Below are positions 14,742 to 21,810 of a stretch of 28,011 nt of DNA, in pieces. How positions within the stretch are numbered: the first letter of the stretch is position 1; each line of letters starts with the position of its first letter. The DNA is from Ruminococcus sp. CAG:563 (lineage in GTDB: Bacteria; Bacillota; Clostridia; Oscillospirales; Acutalibacteraceae), in assembly GCA_000434915.1 (NCBI GenBank), contig FR882073.1:27092-55102 (forward strand), in the 5' to 3' direction. A program made the position numbers and the translations under genes. The notes under the pieces are model-generated. The model ran no database searches and was not told the DNA's origin. It saw only the letters and a program-made list of their open reading frames with translations.

Positions 14742-15437
14742 TCATTTGTGCAGCTTTGCCTTTAGTTCACGCTCCGCCTGCGGAAGTCTGAGATACTCCG
14801 GTACAAGCATTGCACTCTCGATATACTTGTCCTCGGGCGCATTCATCGCCTCAAAGCATACGCCGACCGCCGACTGAAAGCGGTGTGTTTGCGATGCGAG
14901 ACGCACATCATCCGCATTTTTCAGATTATTATAACATATTTCTGCGCCGTCGCCAACTATAAATTTAATTTTTTTGTATTCTTTAAGCTTTTTTTCAACA
15001 TTTTCAATCAAATCGGCATTATCCTCGGTCAATCTTGTGATTTTGCCGTCCGTAATGTCAAACAAAGCGTTATAGACCTGTCCGCAGCGTGCGTCCATGG
15101 CACAGCACGCAATGCAGTCGGTATCAATGAGATTATAGGCCATTGAGCCGAGCGTCGAAGCGCCGTAAACCGGAATTTTGAGTACATCCGCCATTCCCTT
15201 TGCCGCCGCAACACCGATTCTTATTCCCGTGAATGAACCCGGACCTTTGTTGACGGCTATCAAGTCGATATCGTCAAGCTTGACGTTTGCGTTTTTCAAA
15301 AGGCTCTCAATCATCGGCATAAGAGTCTGCGAATGTGTCAGCCCTGTATTGGTATAGAAGCAGCCGAGAACCTTCTCTCCGTCCGTTATTGCTGCGGAAG
15401 CCGATCTTGCAGAGCTGTCGATTCCGAGTATTTTCAT
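14742..15437 (-). CDS. tsaB: tRNA threonylcarbamoyladenosine complex protein TsaB
   Basis: 231 residues. TsaB is a catalytically inert ASKHA-fold partner of TsaD in making t6A37 on ANN-decoding tRNAs. The N-terminus 'MKILGIDSSARSASAAI' and 'KGPGSFTGIRIGVAAAKGMA' (64-83) are the family hallmarks. The C-terminal half is variable, as usual. The start codon overlaps the tsaE stop by 4 bp, so the two are translated together. tsaD is not in the window. Confidence 0.95.
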   Translation of the reverse strand: MKILGIDSSARSASAAITDGEKVLGCFYTNTGLTHSQTLMPMIESLLKNANVKLDDIDLIAVNKGPGSFTGIRIGVAAAKGMADVLKIPVYGASTLGSMAYNLIDTDCIACCAMDARCGQVYNALFDITDGKITRLTEDNADLIENVEKKLKEYKKIKFIVGDGAEICYNNLKNADDVRLASQTHRFQSAVGVCFEAMNAPEDKYIESAMLVPEYLRLPQAERELKAKLHK

Positions 15438-15868
15438 GAAAGATCAACCCCCTCAATTTGAATTATTCGTTCGTTTTCATTCTCGCCGGGCTTGAAGGTG
15501 ACTCTGATACTGTTCTCGGGCAGAGCATTCTCAATATTTTCGCTCCATTCAACGGCAAGCACGCCGCCGTAATCGAGATAATCAAAGAAACCGGTTGAAT
15601 AAAGGTCATCCCAGCTTTCGATTCGATACATATCGAAGTGATAAAGCGTGTTATCTTTTCCTCGGTATTCATGAACAAGGGCAAATGTCGGACTGCTGAC
15701 CTCTTTTTCGTTAATTCCGAGACCTGTGGCAAGGCCGTGAGTAAAGGTTGTTTTGCCCATACCCATTCCGCCGAAATAAGCGACGACATCTCCGCTCCTT
15801 AATTTCGAGCCGAGCTTCTCCCCTATTCTGTGAGTTTCCTCAACATTATGGCTGTAATAAACACACAA
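15434..15868 (-). CDS. tsaE: tRNA threonylcarbamoyladenosine biosynthesis ATPase TsaE
   Basis: 144 residues from a TTG at 15868. I chose TTG because GGAGGTGATATTT lies just before it; the only ATG upstream in frame (15898) is on the far side of the TATAAT box and would not be in the mRNA. TsaE is a P-loop ATPase needed for turnover of the TsaB-TsaD complex. The Walker A 'GGMGMGKTT' is at 33-41, 'SSPTFALVHEY' is the switch-like segment, and 'LYHFDMYRIESWDDLYSTGF' and 'AVEWSENI' follow as in the family. Forms a two-gene unit with tsaB. Confidence 0.95.
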   Translation of the reverse strand: MCVYYSHNVEETHRIGEKLGSKLRSGDVVAYFGGMGMGKTTFTHGLATGLGINEKEVSSPTFALVHEYRGKDNTLYHFDMYRIESWDDLYSTGFFDYLDYGGVLAVEWSENIENALPENSIRVTFKPGENENERIIQIEGVDLS

Positions 15869-15886
15869 AAATATCACCTCCGTGAT

Positions 15887-15914
15887 ATTATAACACATTT
15901 TTTTGCGTTGTAAA
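15887..15914 (-). promoter_or_regulatory. Promoter for tsaE-tsaB
   Basis: TTTACA (complement of 15909-15914), 16 bp, TATAAT (complement of 15887-15892). The transcript should start at or just before the GGAGG, giving a leader of only about 12 nt. Confidence 0.75.
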
Positions 15915-15937
15915 TATCCGAAGATGATATTAACTTG

Positions 15938-17386
15938 TCAGAAGCGAAAATCTCGTCTGTTCGAGGACTTAATAGCCTCAATATTCTGACGTGCGATCTC
16001 TCTGACCTTTTCTTTTGGAATTTTTTCAAGCTCACGGTCAATCATTTCAAAGCCTATCTTCCTCGTTTCCTCCGAAGCGTAGTCAATGAGATATTCCGTA
16101 AGAGTCATCAAAGCGTTCGGGTGGCAGCAGTTGAGAATCTGGCCGTTCTTGCAAAGGCTCATGAATCTGTCGCCTGTTCTGCCCTCACGGTAGCAAGCCG
16201 TGCAGAACGAAGGGATATGGTCCTTTTCCATAAGCCAGCGAACAACCTCATCAAGGGTTCTCTGGTCGGAAACATCAAACTGCTCCGAATCGTGGGGACG
16301 CTCCTTCTCGCAATAACCGCCGACAGATGTTCTCGATGCGCCGCTGATCTGCGAAATGCCGTAATCAAGAACCTTTCCTCTGACTGCTTCGCTCTCACGG
16401 GTGGAAATAATCATTCCGGTGTAGGGAACGGCGATACGGATACATGCGATAATCTTAGCAAACATATCGTCGGCAAGGCTGTTGTCGAAAACATCGGGGT
16501 CGATATCGTCCGCATGCTTAACTCTCGGAACGCTTATCGTGTGAGGACCTACGCCGTGAACGGCTTCAAGATGCTCAGCGTGCATAAGAAGTCCCGCAAA
16601 TTCATATTTATAGCCCTCAAGACCGAAGAGAACGCCGAGACCGACATCGTCAATGCCGCCCTCCATGGCTCTATCCATTGCCTCGGTATGGTAATCGTAA
16701 TCATGCTTCGGTCCCTTCGGATGAAGCTCAAGATAGCTCTTTTTGTTGTAGGTTTCCTGGAAAAGAATATACGTGCCGATGCCCGCTTCCTTAAGCTTTC
16801 TGTAATTCTCGACCGTTGTTGCGGCGATATTTACATTGACACGGCGGATATCACCGTTCTTATGGTGAACTGAATAAATTGTCTTAATGCACTCAAGAAT
16901 GTACTCAATAGGATTATTGACGGGATCTTCGCCCGCTTCAATGGCAAGTCGCTTATGACCCATATCCTGGAGGGCAATAACCTCGTTTTTGACCTCCTCC
17001 TGAGTGAGCTTCTTTCTTGCGATATGCTTGTTCTTATAGTGATAAGGGCAATAAACGCAGCCGTTTACGCAATAGTTGGAAAGATAAAGCGGAGCAAACA
17101 TAACAATTCTGTTGCCGTAAAAGGCGAGCTTTATCTCGTTAGCGAGCTTGTACATCTCCTCAATCTTTTCGGGGATATCGCAGGCAAGAAGAACGGAAGC
17201 CTCTCTGTGTGTAAGGCCGGCACAGGTAACGCCGTGGTCATTCTTCTTCGGGCGAGCCTTTTCAAGCAATGAATCGATAAGCTCAACGTTGTGCTTATTC
17301 TTTTCTGCATATTCGATTGTTGCGAGGATTTCTTCATCATTGATGAATTCCTCGGCTTTGAGTGATTTCGGGTTGTAAACTGCCAT
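15938..17386 (-). CDS. hydG: [FeFe]-hydrogenase maturase HydG, radical SAM tyrosine lyase
   Basis: 482 residues. HydG cleaves tyrosine with S-adenosylmethionine to supply CO and cyanide ligands (as an Fe(CO)2CN synthon) for the H-cluster. The radical SAM motif is C106-VNG-C110-VY-C113. The C-terminal cluster motif CX2CX22C is complete: C395, C398 and C421, within 'CTACYREGRTGDRFM' and 'LNCCHPNA'. That C-terminal site separates HydG from its relative ThiH and supports HydG. AAGGA lies 7 nt before the ATG. It has its own strong promoter 273 bp upstream and a long leader. No hydE, hydF or hydrogenase gene is in the window. No clear terminator separates it from tsaE. Confidence 0.95.
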   Translation of the reverse strand: MAVYNPKSLKAEEFINDEEILATIEYAEKNKHNVELIDSLLEKARPKKNDHGVTCAGLTHREASVLLACDIPEKIEEMYKLANEIKLAFYGNRIVMFAPLYLSNYCVNGCVYCPYHYKNKHIARKKLTQEEVKNEVIALQDMGHKRLAIEAGEDPVNNPIEYILECIKTIYSVHHKNGDIRRVNVNIAATTVENYRKLKEAGIGTYILFQETYNKKSYLELHPKGPKHDYDYHTEAMDRAMEGGIDDVGLGVLFGLEGYKYEFAGLLMHAEHLEAVHGVGPHTISVPRVKHADDIDPDVFDNSLADDMFAKIIACIRIAVPYTGMIISTRESEAVRGKVLDYGISQISGASRTSVGGYCEKERPHDSEQFDVSDQRTLDEVVRWLMEKDHIPSFCTACYREGRTGDRFMSLCKNGQILNCCHPNALMTLTEYLIDYASEETRKIGFEMIDRELEKIPKEKVREIARQNIEAIKSSNRRDFRF

Positions 17387-17452
17387 AATGATTTCCTTTC
17401 CTTAAAGTCAGATTAACTTTCTTTCAGATATTTTGTCGTTTCCGTAAATATG

Positions 17453-17507
17453 GGCTGTATTTTTTGCTTTACAGCAAACTAAACAGCCTTCACCTTGAGG
17501 GGAAGCC
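17453..17507 (-). promoter_or_regulatory. Structured part of the hydG leader
   Basis: Two hairpins in the leader RNA share bases. One is nested: GGCTGT...TTTGCT...AGCAAA...ACAGCC (complement of 17453-17488). The other is GGCTTCCCCT/AGGTGAAGGC with one mismatch (complement of 17486-17507). They overlap at the GGC trinucleotide (17486-17488), so they cannot form fully at once. Confidence 0.4.
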
Positions 17508-17548
17508 AAATAAGATGTCCCCAAATTTCCGTAAAGAACAAATTTTTC

Positions 17549-17579
17549 CAAAATAAAACCGCATTCATAAGGAATACGG
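17549..17579 (-). terminator. Possible attenuator in the hydG leader
   Basis: CCGTATTC/GAATGCGG (complement of 17559-17579, one mismatch) is followed by TTTTATTTT on the minus strand. It lies about 75 nt after the predicted hydG transcript start and well before the gene. Confidence 0.4.
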
Positions 17580-17658
17580 CAAAATCGCACAAAACGTTTC
17601 TTTCGCCTTAAAAAATTCAGCGTCAGGGCGTTTCGCAATATTCGATTTATTTAATCTA

Positions 17659-17686
17659 ATTATAACACTTAAAAATAAAAAGTCAA
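17659..17686 (-). promoter_or_regulatory. Strong promoter for hydG
   Basis: TTGACT (complement of 17681-17686), 16 bp, TATAAT (complement of 17659-17664). The -35 box is 8 bp from the -35 box of the divergent rodA/ftsW-type gene. Confidence 0.85.
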
Positions 17687-17694
17687 ATAAAAAC

Positions 17695-17723
17695 TTGAAA
17701 AACAGTGCAATAACATATATAAT
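17695..17723 (+). promoter_or_regulatory. Promoter for the SEDS glycosyltransferase gene
   Basis: TTGAAA (17695-17700), 17 bp, TATAAT (17718-17723). Confidence 0.85.
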
Positions 17724-17751
17724 AATATGAGTATCCTCGGGAGGTGAAAAA

Positions 17752-18948
17752 ATGGGAAAAATTATATATTGGATAAAGGACTTTGTCAAGGGAACGGACA
17801 AGATTCTTTTAGGTCTTTGTATGATCCTTTCTGCGATAGGAACGGTCATGGTTTACAGCGCAACGAGGGTTAATCTAACCGAGAATCAAGTCATTTCGAG
17901 AGACGCAAAAACAATGTTTCTCGCCGTTGTGATGGGCATATGCGTTTCCCTTGTTATATCATATTTCGACTATGAAGCGGTCGCAAGGCTGTGGCCGATA
18001 ATCGCAATAATCTGTTTGGGATTGATGCTTTCGCTTTTTGTAATAGGAAGCTCGCCCGAGGGTCGTGACGACGCTATTTCATGGATTAAGCTCGGCAGCT
18101 TTTATTTTCAGCCGTCAGAGCTTCTGAAAATCGGATTTATAATCACCTTTTCGGTTCATCTCGAAAACGTCGGCAGTGAGATTAACAAGCTCAAAAACGT
18201 TATTTTACTTGCAATTCATGCCATGATCGCCGTCGGACTTGTTGTTCTCACCGGTGACATGGGCTCGGCACTTGTTTTCATGTTCATCACGATCGGTATG
18301 CTTTTCATGGCCGGCTTGCAGCTTCGATACTTCCTTTTCGGCATAGGTGCGGTCGCCCTGCTTGCTCCGATAGCGTGGTTTGAGGTTCTTTCCGACTTTC
18401 AAAAGCAAAGATTTATGGCAATCTATGCTCCGAAGAGCCTGACCGAAGCAACATATAACGAGGTCATTTTCCAGCAGGAGCGAGGAATGAATGCTGTCAG
18501 CTCCGGCGGAATATTCGGCACGGGACTTTTCAACGGAACATACACTCAGAACGGGCTTGTTCCCGAGAGTGAAAACGATATGATATTCACCGTTGTCGGC
18601 GAGGAGCTTGGATTTATCGGCTGCATTGTCGTTCTCGGCCTTTTGCTTGCGATTGCGATAAAAATCCTTGTTGTCGGCAAAAAGGCAATTTCGGTCACAG
18701 GCAAGCTCATTTGCTGTGCCGTTGCGGTCATGATTATAACTCAGGTTGTCGTCAACGTCGGCATGGTGCTTAAGCTTCTCCCCGTTGTCGGAATCACACT
18801 TCCGTTCATGAGTGCCGGCGGCTCGTCCAACCTGTGTATTTATATTGCCATAGGCATGGTGCTGAGCGTTTACCGCTCGTCGCAGTTCCGTGAACCTGTC
18901 GAATTCAAGTACGGCAAGCTGTTCACACCGTTTTCCGACACATATTGA
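17752..18948 (+). CDS. SEDS-family peptidoglycan glycosyltransferase (RodA/FtsW)
   Basis: 398 residues, about ten membrane helices. SEDS proteins polymerise lipid II into glycan strands with a class B PBP. Motifs: 'FQPSELLKIGF' (119-129), 'LTGDMGSALVF' (166-176), 'VPESENDMIFTVVGEELGFIG' region (270-290) with D276 at the place of the essential aspartate, and 'LPVVGITLPFMSAGGSS' (343-359). The pattern resembles RodA more than FtsW, but without a PBP or dcw-cluster neighbour I leave the symbol empty. GGGAGGTGA precedes the ATG by 5 nt. It stands alone between its promoter and a terminator. Confidence 0.93.
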   Translation: MGKIIYWIKDFVKGTDKILLGLCMILSAIGTVMVYSATRVNLTENQVISRDAKTMFLAVVMGICVSLVISYFDYEAVARLWPIIAIICLGLMLSLFVIGSSPEGRDDAISWIKLGSFYFQPSELLKIGFIITFSVHLENVGSEINKLKNVILLAIHAMIAVGLVVLTGDMGSALVFMFITIGMLFMAGLQLRYFLFGIGAVALLAPIAWFEVLSDFQKQRFMAIYAPKSLTEATYNEVIFQQERGMNAVSSGGIFGTGLFNGTYTQNGLVPESENDMIFTVVGEELGFIGCIVVLGLLLAIAIKILVVGKKAISVTGKLICCAVAVMIITQVVVNVGMVLKLLPVVGITLPFMSAGGSSNLCIYIAIGMVLSVYRSSQFREPVEFKYGKLFTPFSDTY

Positions 18949-18960
18949 TTTGATATAATG

Positions 18961-18992
18961 AAAGAGTCGATGCAATGCACGGCTCTTTTTTT
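18961..18992 (+). terminator. Intrinsic terminator of the SEDS gene
   Basis: AAAGAGTCG (18961-18969) pairs with CGGCTCTTT (18980-18988, one G:U), followed by T. Confidence 0.85.
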
Positions 18993-19002
18993 GTTGTCCT
19001 CT

Positions 19003-19028
19003 CTTGCCTCCCCTGCATGGGAGGCAAG
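19003..19028. repeat. Perfect hairpin without T run
   Basis: CTTGCCTCCC (19003-19012) and GGGAGGCAAG (19019-19028) form a perfect 10-bp stem around CTGCAT. Lacking a T tract and following a complete terminator, it is more likely a repeat remnant than a second terminator. A partial match (TGCCCTGCATGGGC) is at about 21948-21962. Confidence 0.5.
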
Positions 19029-19038
19029 TTGCTTTTCT

Positions 19039-19101
19039 GCACCGAAAGTAATTTCATCAGAATTTTCAAGGTGCGATGTGGTCATCGCACCCTACGATTT
19101 G
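19039..19101. repeat. Palindromic dispersed repeat, copy B
   Basis: GGTGCGAT/ATCGCACC palindrome (19070-19091) with flanks shared with copy D (CGAAAG..ATTTCAT on the left, CTACGATTTG on the right). Confidence 0.75.
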
Positions 19102-19233
19102 TTAAAATAAACGAACATTTCGTAGAGTTTGATGTGGTCATCAACCTCTGCCGGATACAACTTTATAGAACATTGTCGTCGGTTGCATCCTCCGTGTTTC
19201 AAAAAATATTTATTGTTTTACGATAAATTTCTA

Positions 19234-19262
19234 TTGACATTCGTATATACTAATGCTATAAT
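19234..19262 (+). promoter_or_regulatory. Consensus sigma-A promoter for the DUF2975 operon
   Basis: TTGACA (19234-19239), exactly 17 bp, TATAAT (19257-19262): a perfect consensus, the strongest-looking promoter in the window. Confidence 0.92.
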
Positions 19263-19291
19263 GCAGTCAACAAAACTTTCGGAGGTAAATT

Positions 19292-19774
19292 ATGTCAAAG
19301 AAAATTTCTCTCAAAACGATTGCCGGCAGTCTTAAATTTATTATCATCGCTATGGGGCTTTGCGCCTTTGCGATTCAGAGCGTAATTTCACTCATGCTCA
19401 TCATTTCCGATGCGGATAATATCGCCACACTCAGAGCGCCTTGGATGGTATTTCTCTGGTCAACGGCGATTCCTATGATTCCGGCACTTATCTATTCATG
19501 GAAAACGGCGTCAAATATCGGCAAGAACAAGCCTTTTTGTCTCGACAATTCAAAAAATCTCAAAAACATTGCAATAAGCTCTATTTGCGACGCCGCTCTT
19601 GTGCTCGCAGGCAACATAGTTTATCTGCTTCTTAACATCAGTCACCCGTCCGTTCTTCTCTTCTCATGCATAATTGTTCTTATCGGCATAGCCATTTTTA
19701 TTGCGGCGATGGGGCTTTCACAGCTCATTCGCAACGCCGCCGAATTGCAGGAAGAAAACGAGCTTACGATATGA
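19292..19774 (+). CDS. DUF2975 membrane protein
   Basis: 160 residues with four hydrophobic segments (about 13-37, 50-68, 90-113 and 118-142) and a short acidic C-terminus. The loop 'KTASNIGKNKPFCLDNSKNLKNIA' (66-89) matches the conserved part of DUF2975, a family of unknown function found next to small YozG-like HTH regulators, exactly as here. GGAGG is 6 nt before the ATG. In other Firmicutes this pair is treated as a regulatory membrane module; what it senses is unknown. First gene of a three-gene operon behind a perfect consensus promoter, so the HTH protein is a plausible repressor of its own operon (inference). Confidence 0.85.
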   Translation: MSKKISLKTIAGSLKFIIIAMGLCAFAIQSVISLMLIISDADNIATLRAPWMVFLWSTAIPMIPALIYSWKTASNIGKNKPFCLDNSKNLKNIAISSICDAALVLAGNIVYLLLNISHPSVLLFSCIIVLIGIAIFIAAMGLSQLIRNAAELQEENELTI

Positions 19775-19783
19775 GGTGAAAGC

Positions 19784-19987
19784 ATGATTATAGTTAACAT
19801 CGACGTTATGCTTGCCAAGAGAAAAATGAGCGTTACCGAGCTTTCGGAACGTGTAGGAATAACTATGGCAAACATTTCGATTCTCAAAAACGGAAAAGCA
19901 AAAGCAATTAAAATTCAGACCCTTGACAAAATCTGCGAGGCTCTCGACTGCGAGCCGGGCGATATTCTTGAATACAGAAAGGGATAA
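19784..19987 (+). CDS. Small HTH regulator (Xre/YozG-like)
   Basis: 67 residues, essentially one Cro/CI-type helix-turn-helix. 'MSVTELSERVGITMANISILKNGKAKAIKIQTLDKICEALDC' covers the five helices, with 'GITMANISILKNG' as turn and recognition helix; 'EPGDILEY' closes the domain, typical of YozG. GAGGTGA precedes the ATG and the gap to the DUF2975 gene is 9 bp. It has no ligand domain of its own, so its activity may be set by the neighbouring membrane protein (inference). Confidence 0.92.
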   Translation: MIIVNIDVMLAKRKMSVTELSERVGITMANISILKNGKAKAIKIQTLDKICEALDCEPGDILEYRKG

Positions 19988-19998
19988 AAGGTGACATA

Positions 19999-20172
19999 AT
20001 GTCATTCACATGTATTCTTGTAATTATATATTTATTTTTGCTTTTAACAGACATCTCGGCATTGATTTTAGGAATTCAATGCCGAGAGTGGGCATTGTTT
20101 GTCGGCGTAACGGCATTTATAGTTATCGGAACAGCCGTCCTCGCCTATTTCTGGATAAGATGTCCGATGTAA
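19999..20172 (+). CDS. 57-residue two-helix membrane protein, third gene of the DUF2975 operon
   Basis: An ATG at 19999 with AAAGGTGA 5 nt upstream, 11 bp after the HTH stop, opens a 57-codon frame ending in TAA at 20172. Residues 5-26 and 33-52 are two hydrophobic helices joined by a short 'GIQCREWA' turn, and the protein ends 'IRCPM'. I recognise no family. The good ribosome-binding site, tight spacing and membrane-protein composition support a real gene. It may be a small partner of the DUF2975 protein. Confidence 0.7.
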   Translation: MSFTCILVIIYLFLLLTDISALILGIQCREWALFVGVTAFIVIGTAVLAYFWIRCPM

Positions 20173-20194
20173 TTTTTCTGAAAAGGCACAATTT

Positions 20195-20222
20195 GTAGGG
20201 GTCGAAGACCACATCGACCCAC
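20195..20222. repeat. Palindromic dispersed repeat, copy C
   Basis: GTAGGGGTCGA...TCGACCC: a 7-bp palindrome (20199-20205 with 20214-20220) with the same GTAGGG lead-in and CC-CATCG core as copies B, D (reverse strand) and E. Confidence 0.7.
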
Positions 20223-20271
20223 GGTCAGAAGAAAAATATCTTGAACGCTTTCGGATGATCTATTGGCGCAA

Positions 20272-20300
20272 TTGGTCGGAATAACAGGATATTATATTAT
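20272..20300 (+). promoter_or_regulatory. Weak promoter candidate for the AT-rich orphan gene
   Basis: TTGGTC (20272-20277), 17 bp, TATTAT (20295-20300), 18 bp before the ATG. Confidence 0.4.
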
Positions 20301-20318
20301 TTTTTGATTGGTGAAAAA

Positions 20319-20861
20319 ATGAAAAAAGTTTTAAAAGCAGTTTTAATTATTCTTCTTTCTCTGACATTTTTGGTAACAGCATTTTTTTTCGGTATAAGGG
20401 TATTTGTATTAATTGCAGACAAAGAAAATGACAAGCTTGTTGAAGAATATGAGAATAAAACAATAGAAATATCAGATATTGAAAAGCTTGATAATTTTTT
20501 TACTTTTGATGATGAACTGAAAACATCAATTAAAAGCTGTAAAGCATATTTCACGCCCACTGCCATTATTTTTACATCAGTTCAATGTTATTACGGTTCA
20601 GGAAAGCTGACTGTTACAGAAGATTATTATAATAAGCTGTTAAATAAATATGATGATTTGAAGCTTATGTCAGGATTCCCGTCAAGAAATTATTTAGGGT
20701 ATTTTGAAGAGAATATTGCTGACCGTGCCGATAATGATTTTTTAACGTTTATCAGAAACGAAGAATACTATTATTCCGAAAATTTATCCGATTCTGAGGG
20801 TATGCTTATACTTCTTTCACAGGAAAAGGGAGAAATATACTTTTTTATAAACAACTTTTAA
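20319..20861 (+). CDS. Unknown membrane-anchored or secreted protein (AT-rich)
   Basis: 180 residues from the ATG at 20319 (GGTGA upstream; a TTG at 20304 is less likely). Residues 4-33 form a single hydrophobic helix after MKK, a signal anchor or uncleaved signal peptide. The rest is an acidic extracytoplasmic domain with alternating charged and tyrosine-rich stretches ('DYYNKLLNKYDDLKL', 'NEEYYYSENLS'). No cysteine lipobox is seen. No family recognised. Its base composition is clearly lower in GC than the neighbouring genes, with AAT, GAT, AAA and TTA codons common, a sign of recent acquisition (inference). It is flanked on both sides by repeat copies. Confidence 0.7.
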   Translation: MKKVLKAVLIILLSLTFLVTAFFFGIRVFVLIADKENDKLVEEYENKTIEISDIEKLDNFFTFDDELKTSIKSCKAYFTPTAIIFTSVQCYYGSGKLTVTEDYYNKLLNKYDDLKLMSGFPSRNYLGYFEENIADRADNDFLTFIRNEEYYYSENLSDSEGMLILLSQEKGEIYFFINNF

Positions 20862-20876
20862 GGCCGATTATTTTAC

Positions 20877-20909
20877 GCACCGAAAGTGATTTTATCAAAC
20901 TTTTTAGGA
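20877..20909. repeat. Partial copy of the repeat B/D flank
   Basis: GCACCGAAAGTGATTTTATC and the following TTTTTAGG match the left arm of copy B (19039-19070) but the GTGCGAT palindrome is missing, so this is a decayed copy. Confidence 0.5.
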
Positions 20910-20939
20910 CAATACCCACTTCAACACAGGGCCAGAAGA

Positions 20940-20977
20940 AAGATAAGACAGAAATGGAAAGATAAGACAGAAATGGG
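20940..20977. repeat. Two-unit tandem repeat of 19 bp
   Basis: The unit AAGATAAGACAGAAATGGA occurs at 20940-20958 and again at 20959-20977 with only the last base changed. It lies just before the ribosome-binding site of the next gene. Confidence 0.85.
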
Positions 20978-20986
20978 GAGTTATTG

Positions 20987-21406
20987 ATGAAAAAAGCAAT
21001 TTTCATCTCATGTATTGACGGAATTCTGAGATTTCTCACGCTGTTTTTGATAATTGATCTTTCTGTCTCCGTCTACACCGATAGCATTTTCTCGATTGTC
21101 GCAGCATTATTATTCATAGCCGTTTATTATGTGATTTCGTATTTTATTGCTAAAAAGATAACATCAAAAAAACGACCTGTGTTTTTGATTACAAGCCTCG
21201 TCGCATTTATTTTGTTGCTTTTTATTTGGGGAATTGCGGTCAAAATCGGCGTTGCGGAAATACATGTTTTCCCCCGAGGAGCTTGGGACACAGGTGCAGG
21301 CTGGGCGGCAATCATGCTTTGTACCGTACTTGTCATAGCATCGGTAATTGAAAGAATCATTTTGACACTTATATCGGTTTACAGGAGGAGAAAAAATGAC
21401 AGTTAA
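20987..21406 (+). CDS. Unknown four-helix membrane protein
   Basis: 139 residues from the ATG at 20987 (GGGGAG upstream; a TTG sits just before it). Four hydrophobic segments (about 5-27, 34-54, 67-87 and 105-126) are joined by short basic loops ('KKITSKKRP', 'YRRRKNDS' at the end, so a positive C-terminus is inside). A conserved-looking extracytoplasmic stretch 'HVFPRGAWDTGAGW' lies between helices 3 and 4. I do not recognise the family. The gene overlaps the start of the DUF2809 gene by 11 bp, so the two are translated together and probably act in the same membrane. Confidence 0.75.
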   Translation: MKKAIFISCIDGILRFLTLFLIIDLSVSVYTDSIFSIVAALLFIAVYYVISYFIAKKITSKKRPVFLITSLVAFILLLFIWGIAVKIGVAEIHVFPRGAWDTGAGWAAIMLCTVLVIASVIERIILTLISVYRRRKNDS

Positions 21407-21788
21407 AATAAAAAAGAACCGTTTAATTTATCTCGGCATATTCGTTTTGCTTTTTATATGCGAATTACTAATCGCAAGGTTTTATTTTTCCGATTTTGTC
21501 AGGTCATATCTCGGTGACGTGCTTGTGGTTATTCTTCTGTGGAGTTTAGTAAGAATATTCGTTCCCGAAAAAATACGGCTTCTTCCGCTGTGGGTGTTCA
21601 TCTTTGCCTGTCTGATTGAAACGGGTCAGTATTTCAACTATACCGAGCTTCTCGGTGTGAGTGAATATCCCCTGCTCTGCACGCTGATGGGCACGTCATT
21701 CGCTTGGGGCGATATTTTCTCCTACCTCGCCGGATGTATTTTTTGCGGAGCGGTTGAAGTAGTCAGGTATAAAAGAAACAGGAAATAA
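21396..21788 (+). CDS. DUF2809 membrane protein
   Basis: 130 residues, four hydrophobic helices. 'FVRSYLGDVLVVILLWSLVRIFVPEKIRLLPLWVFIFACLIETGQYFNYTELLGV' is the conserved body and 'TSFAWGDIFSYLAGC' the conserved end of DUF2809, a small membrane family of unknown function. A strong AGGAGG lies 6 nt before the ATG, inside the preceding gene. No terminator is obvious before the repeats that follow; the next hairpin is at 21985-22023. Confidence 0.88.
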   Translation: MTVKIKKNRLIYLGIFVLLFICELLIARFYFSDFVRSYLGDVLVVILLWSLVRIFVPEKIRLLPLWVFIFACLIETGQYFNYTELLGVSEYPLLCTLMGTSFAWGDIFSYLAGCIFCGAVEVVRYKRNRK

Positions 21789-21810
21789 AATATTTTAATA
21801 AAATCAGTAT

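Noticed and set aside
14735..14775. Terminator after tsaB
   Set aside because: A TGCAC/GTGCA hairpin overlaps the tsaB stop, but no T run follows on the minus strand, so termination is not supported.
15935..16873. 312-codon plus-strand frame opposite hydG
   Set aside because: The opposite frame has both cysteine motifs of HydG; this one is a codon-bias shadow.
17408..17638. 76-codon minus-strand frame in the hydG leader
   Set aside because: It begins with a TTG without ribosome-binding site and runs through three hairpins; composition is not protein-like.
18205..18975. 256-codon frame opposite the SEDS gene
   Set aside because: It is histidine- and asparagine-rich antisense of a certain membrane protein and crosses its terminator.
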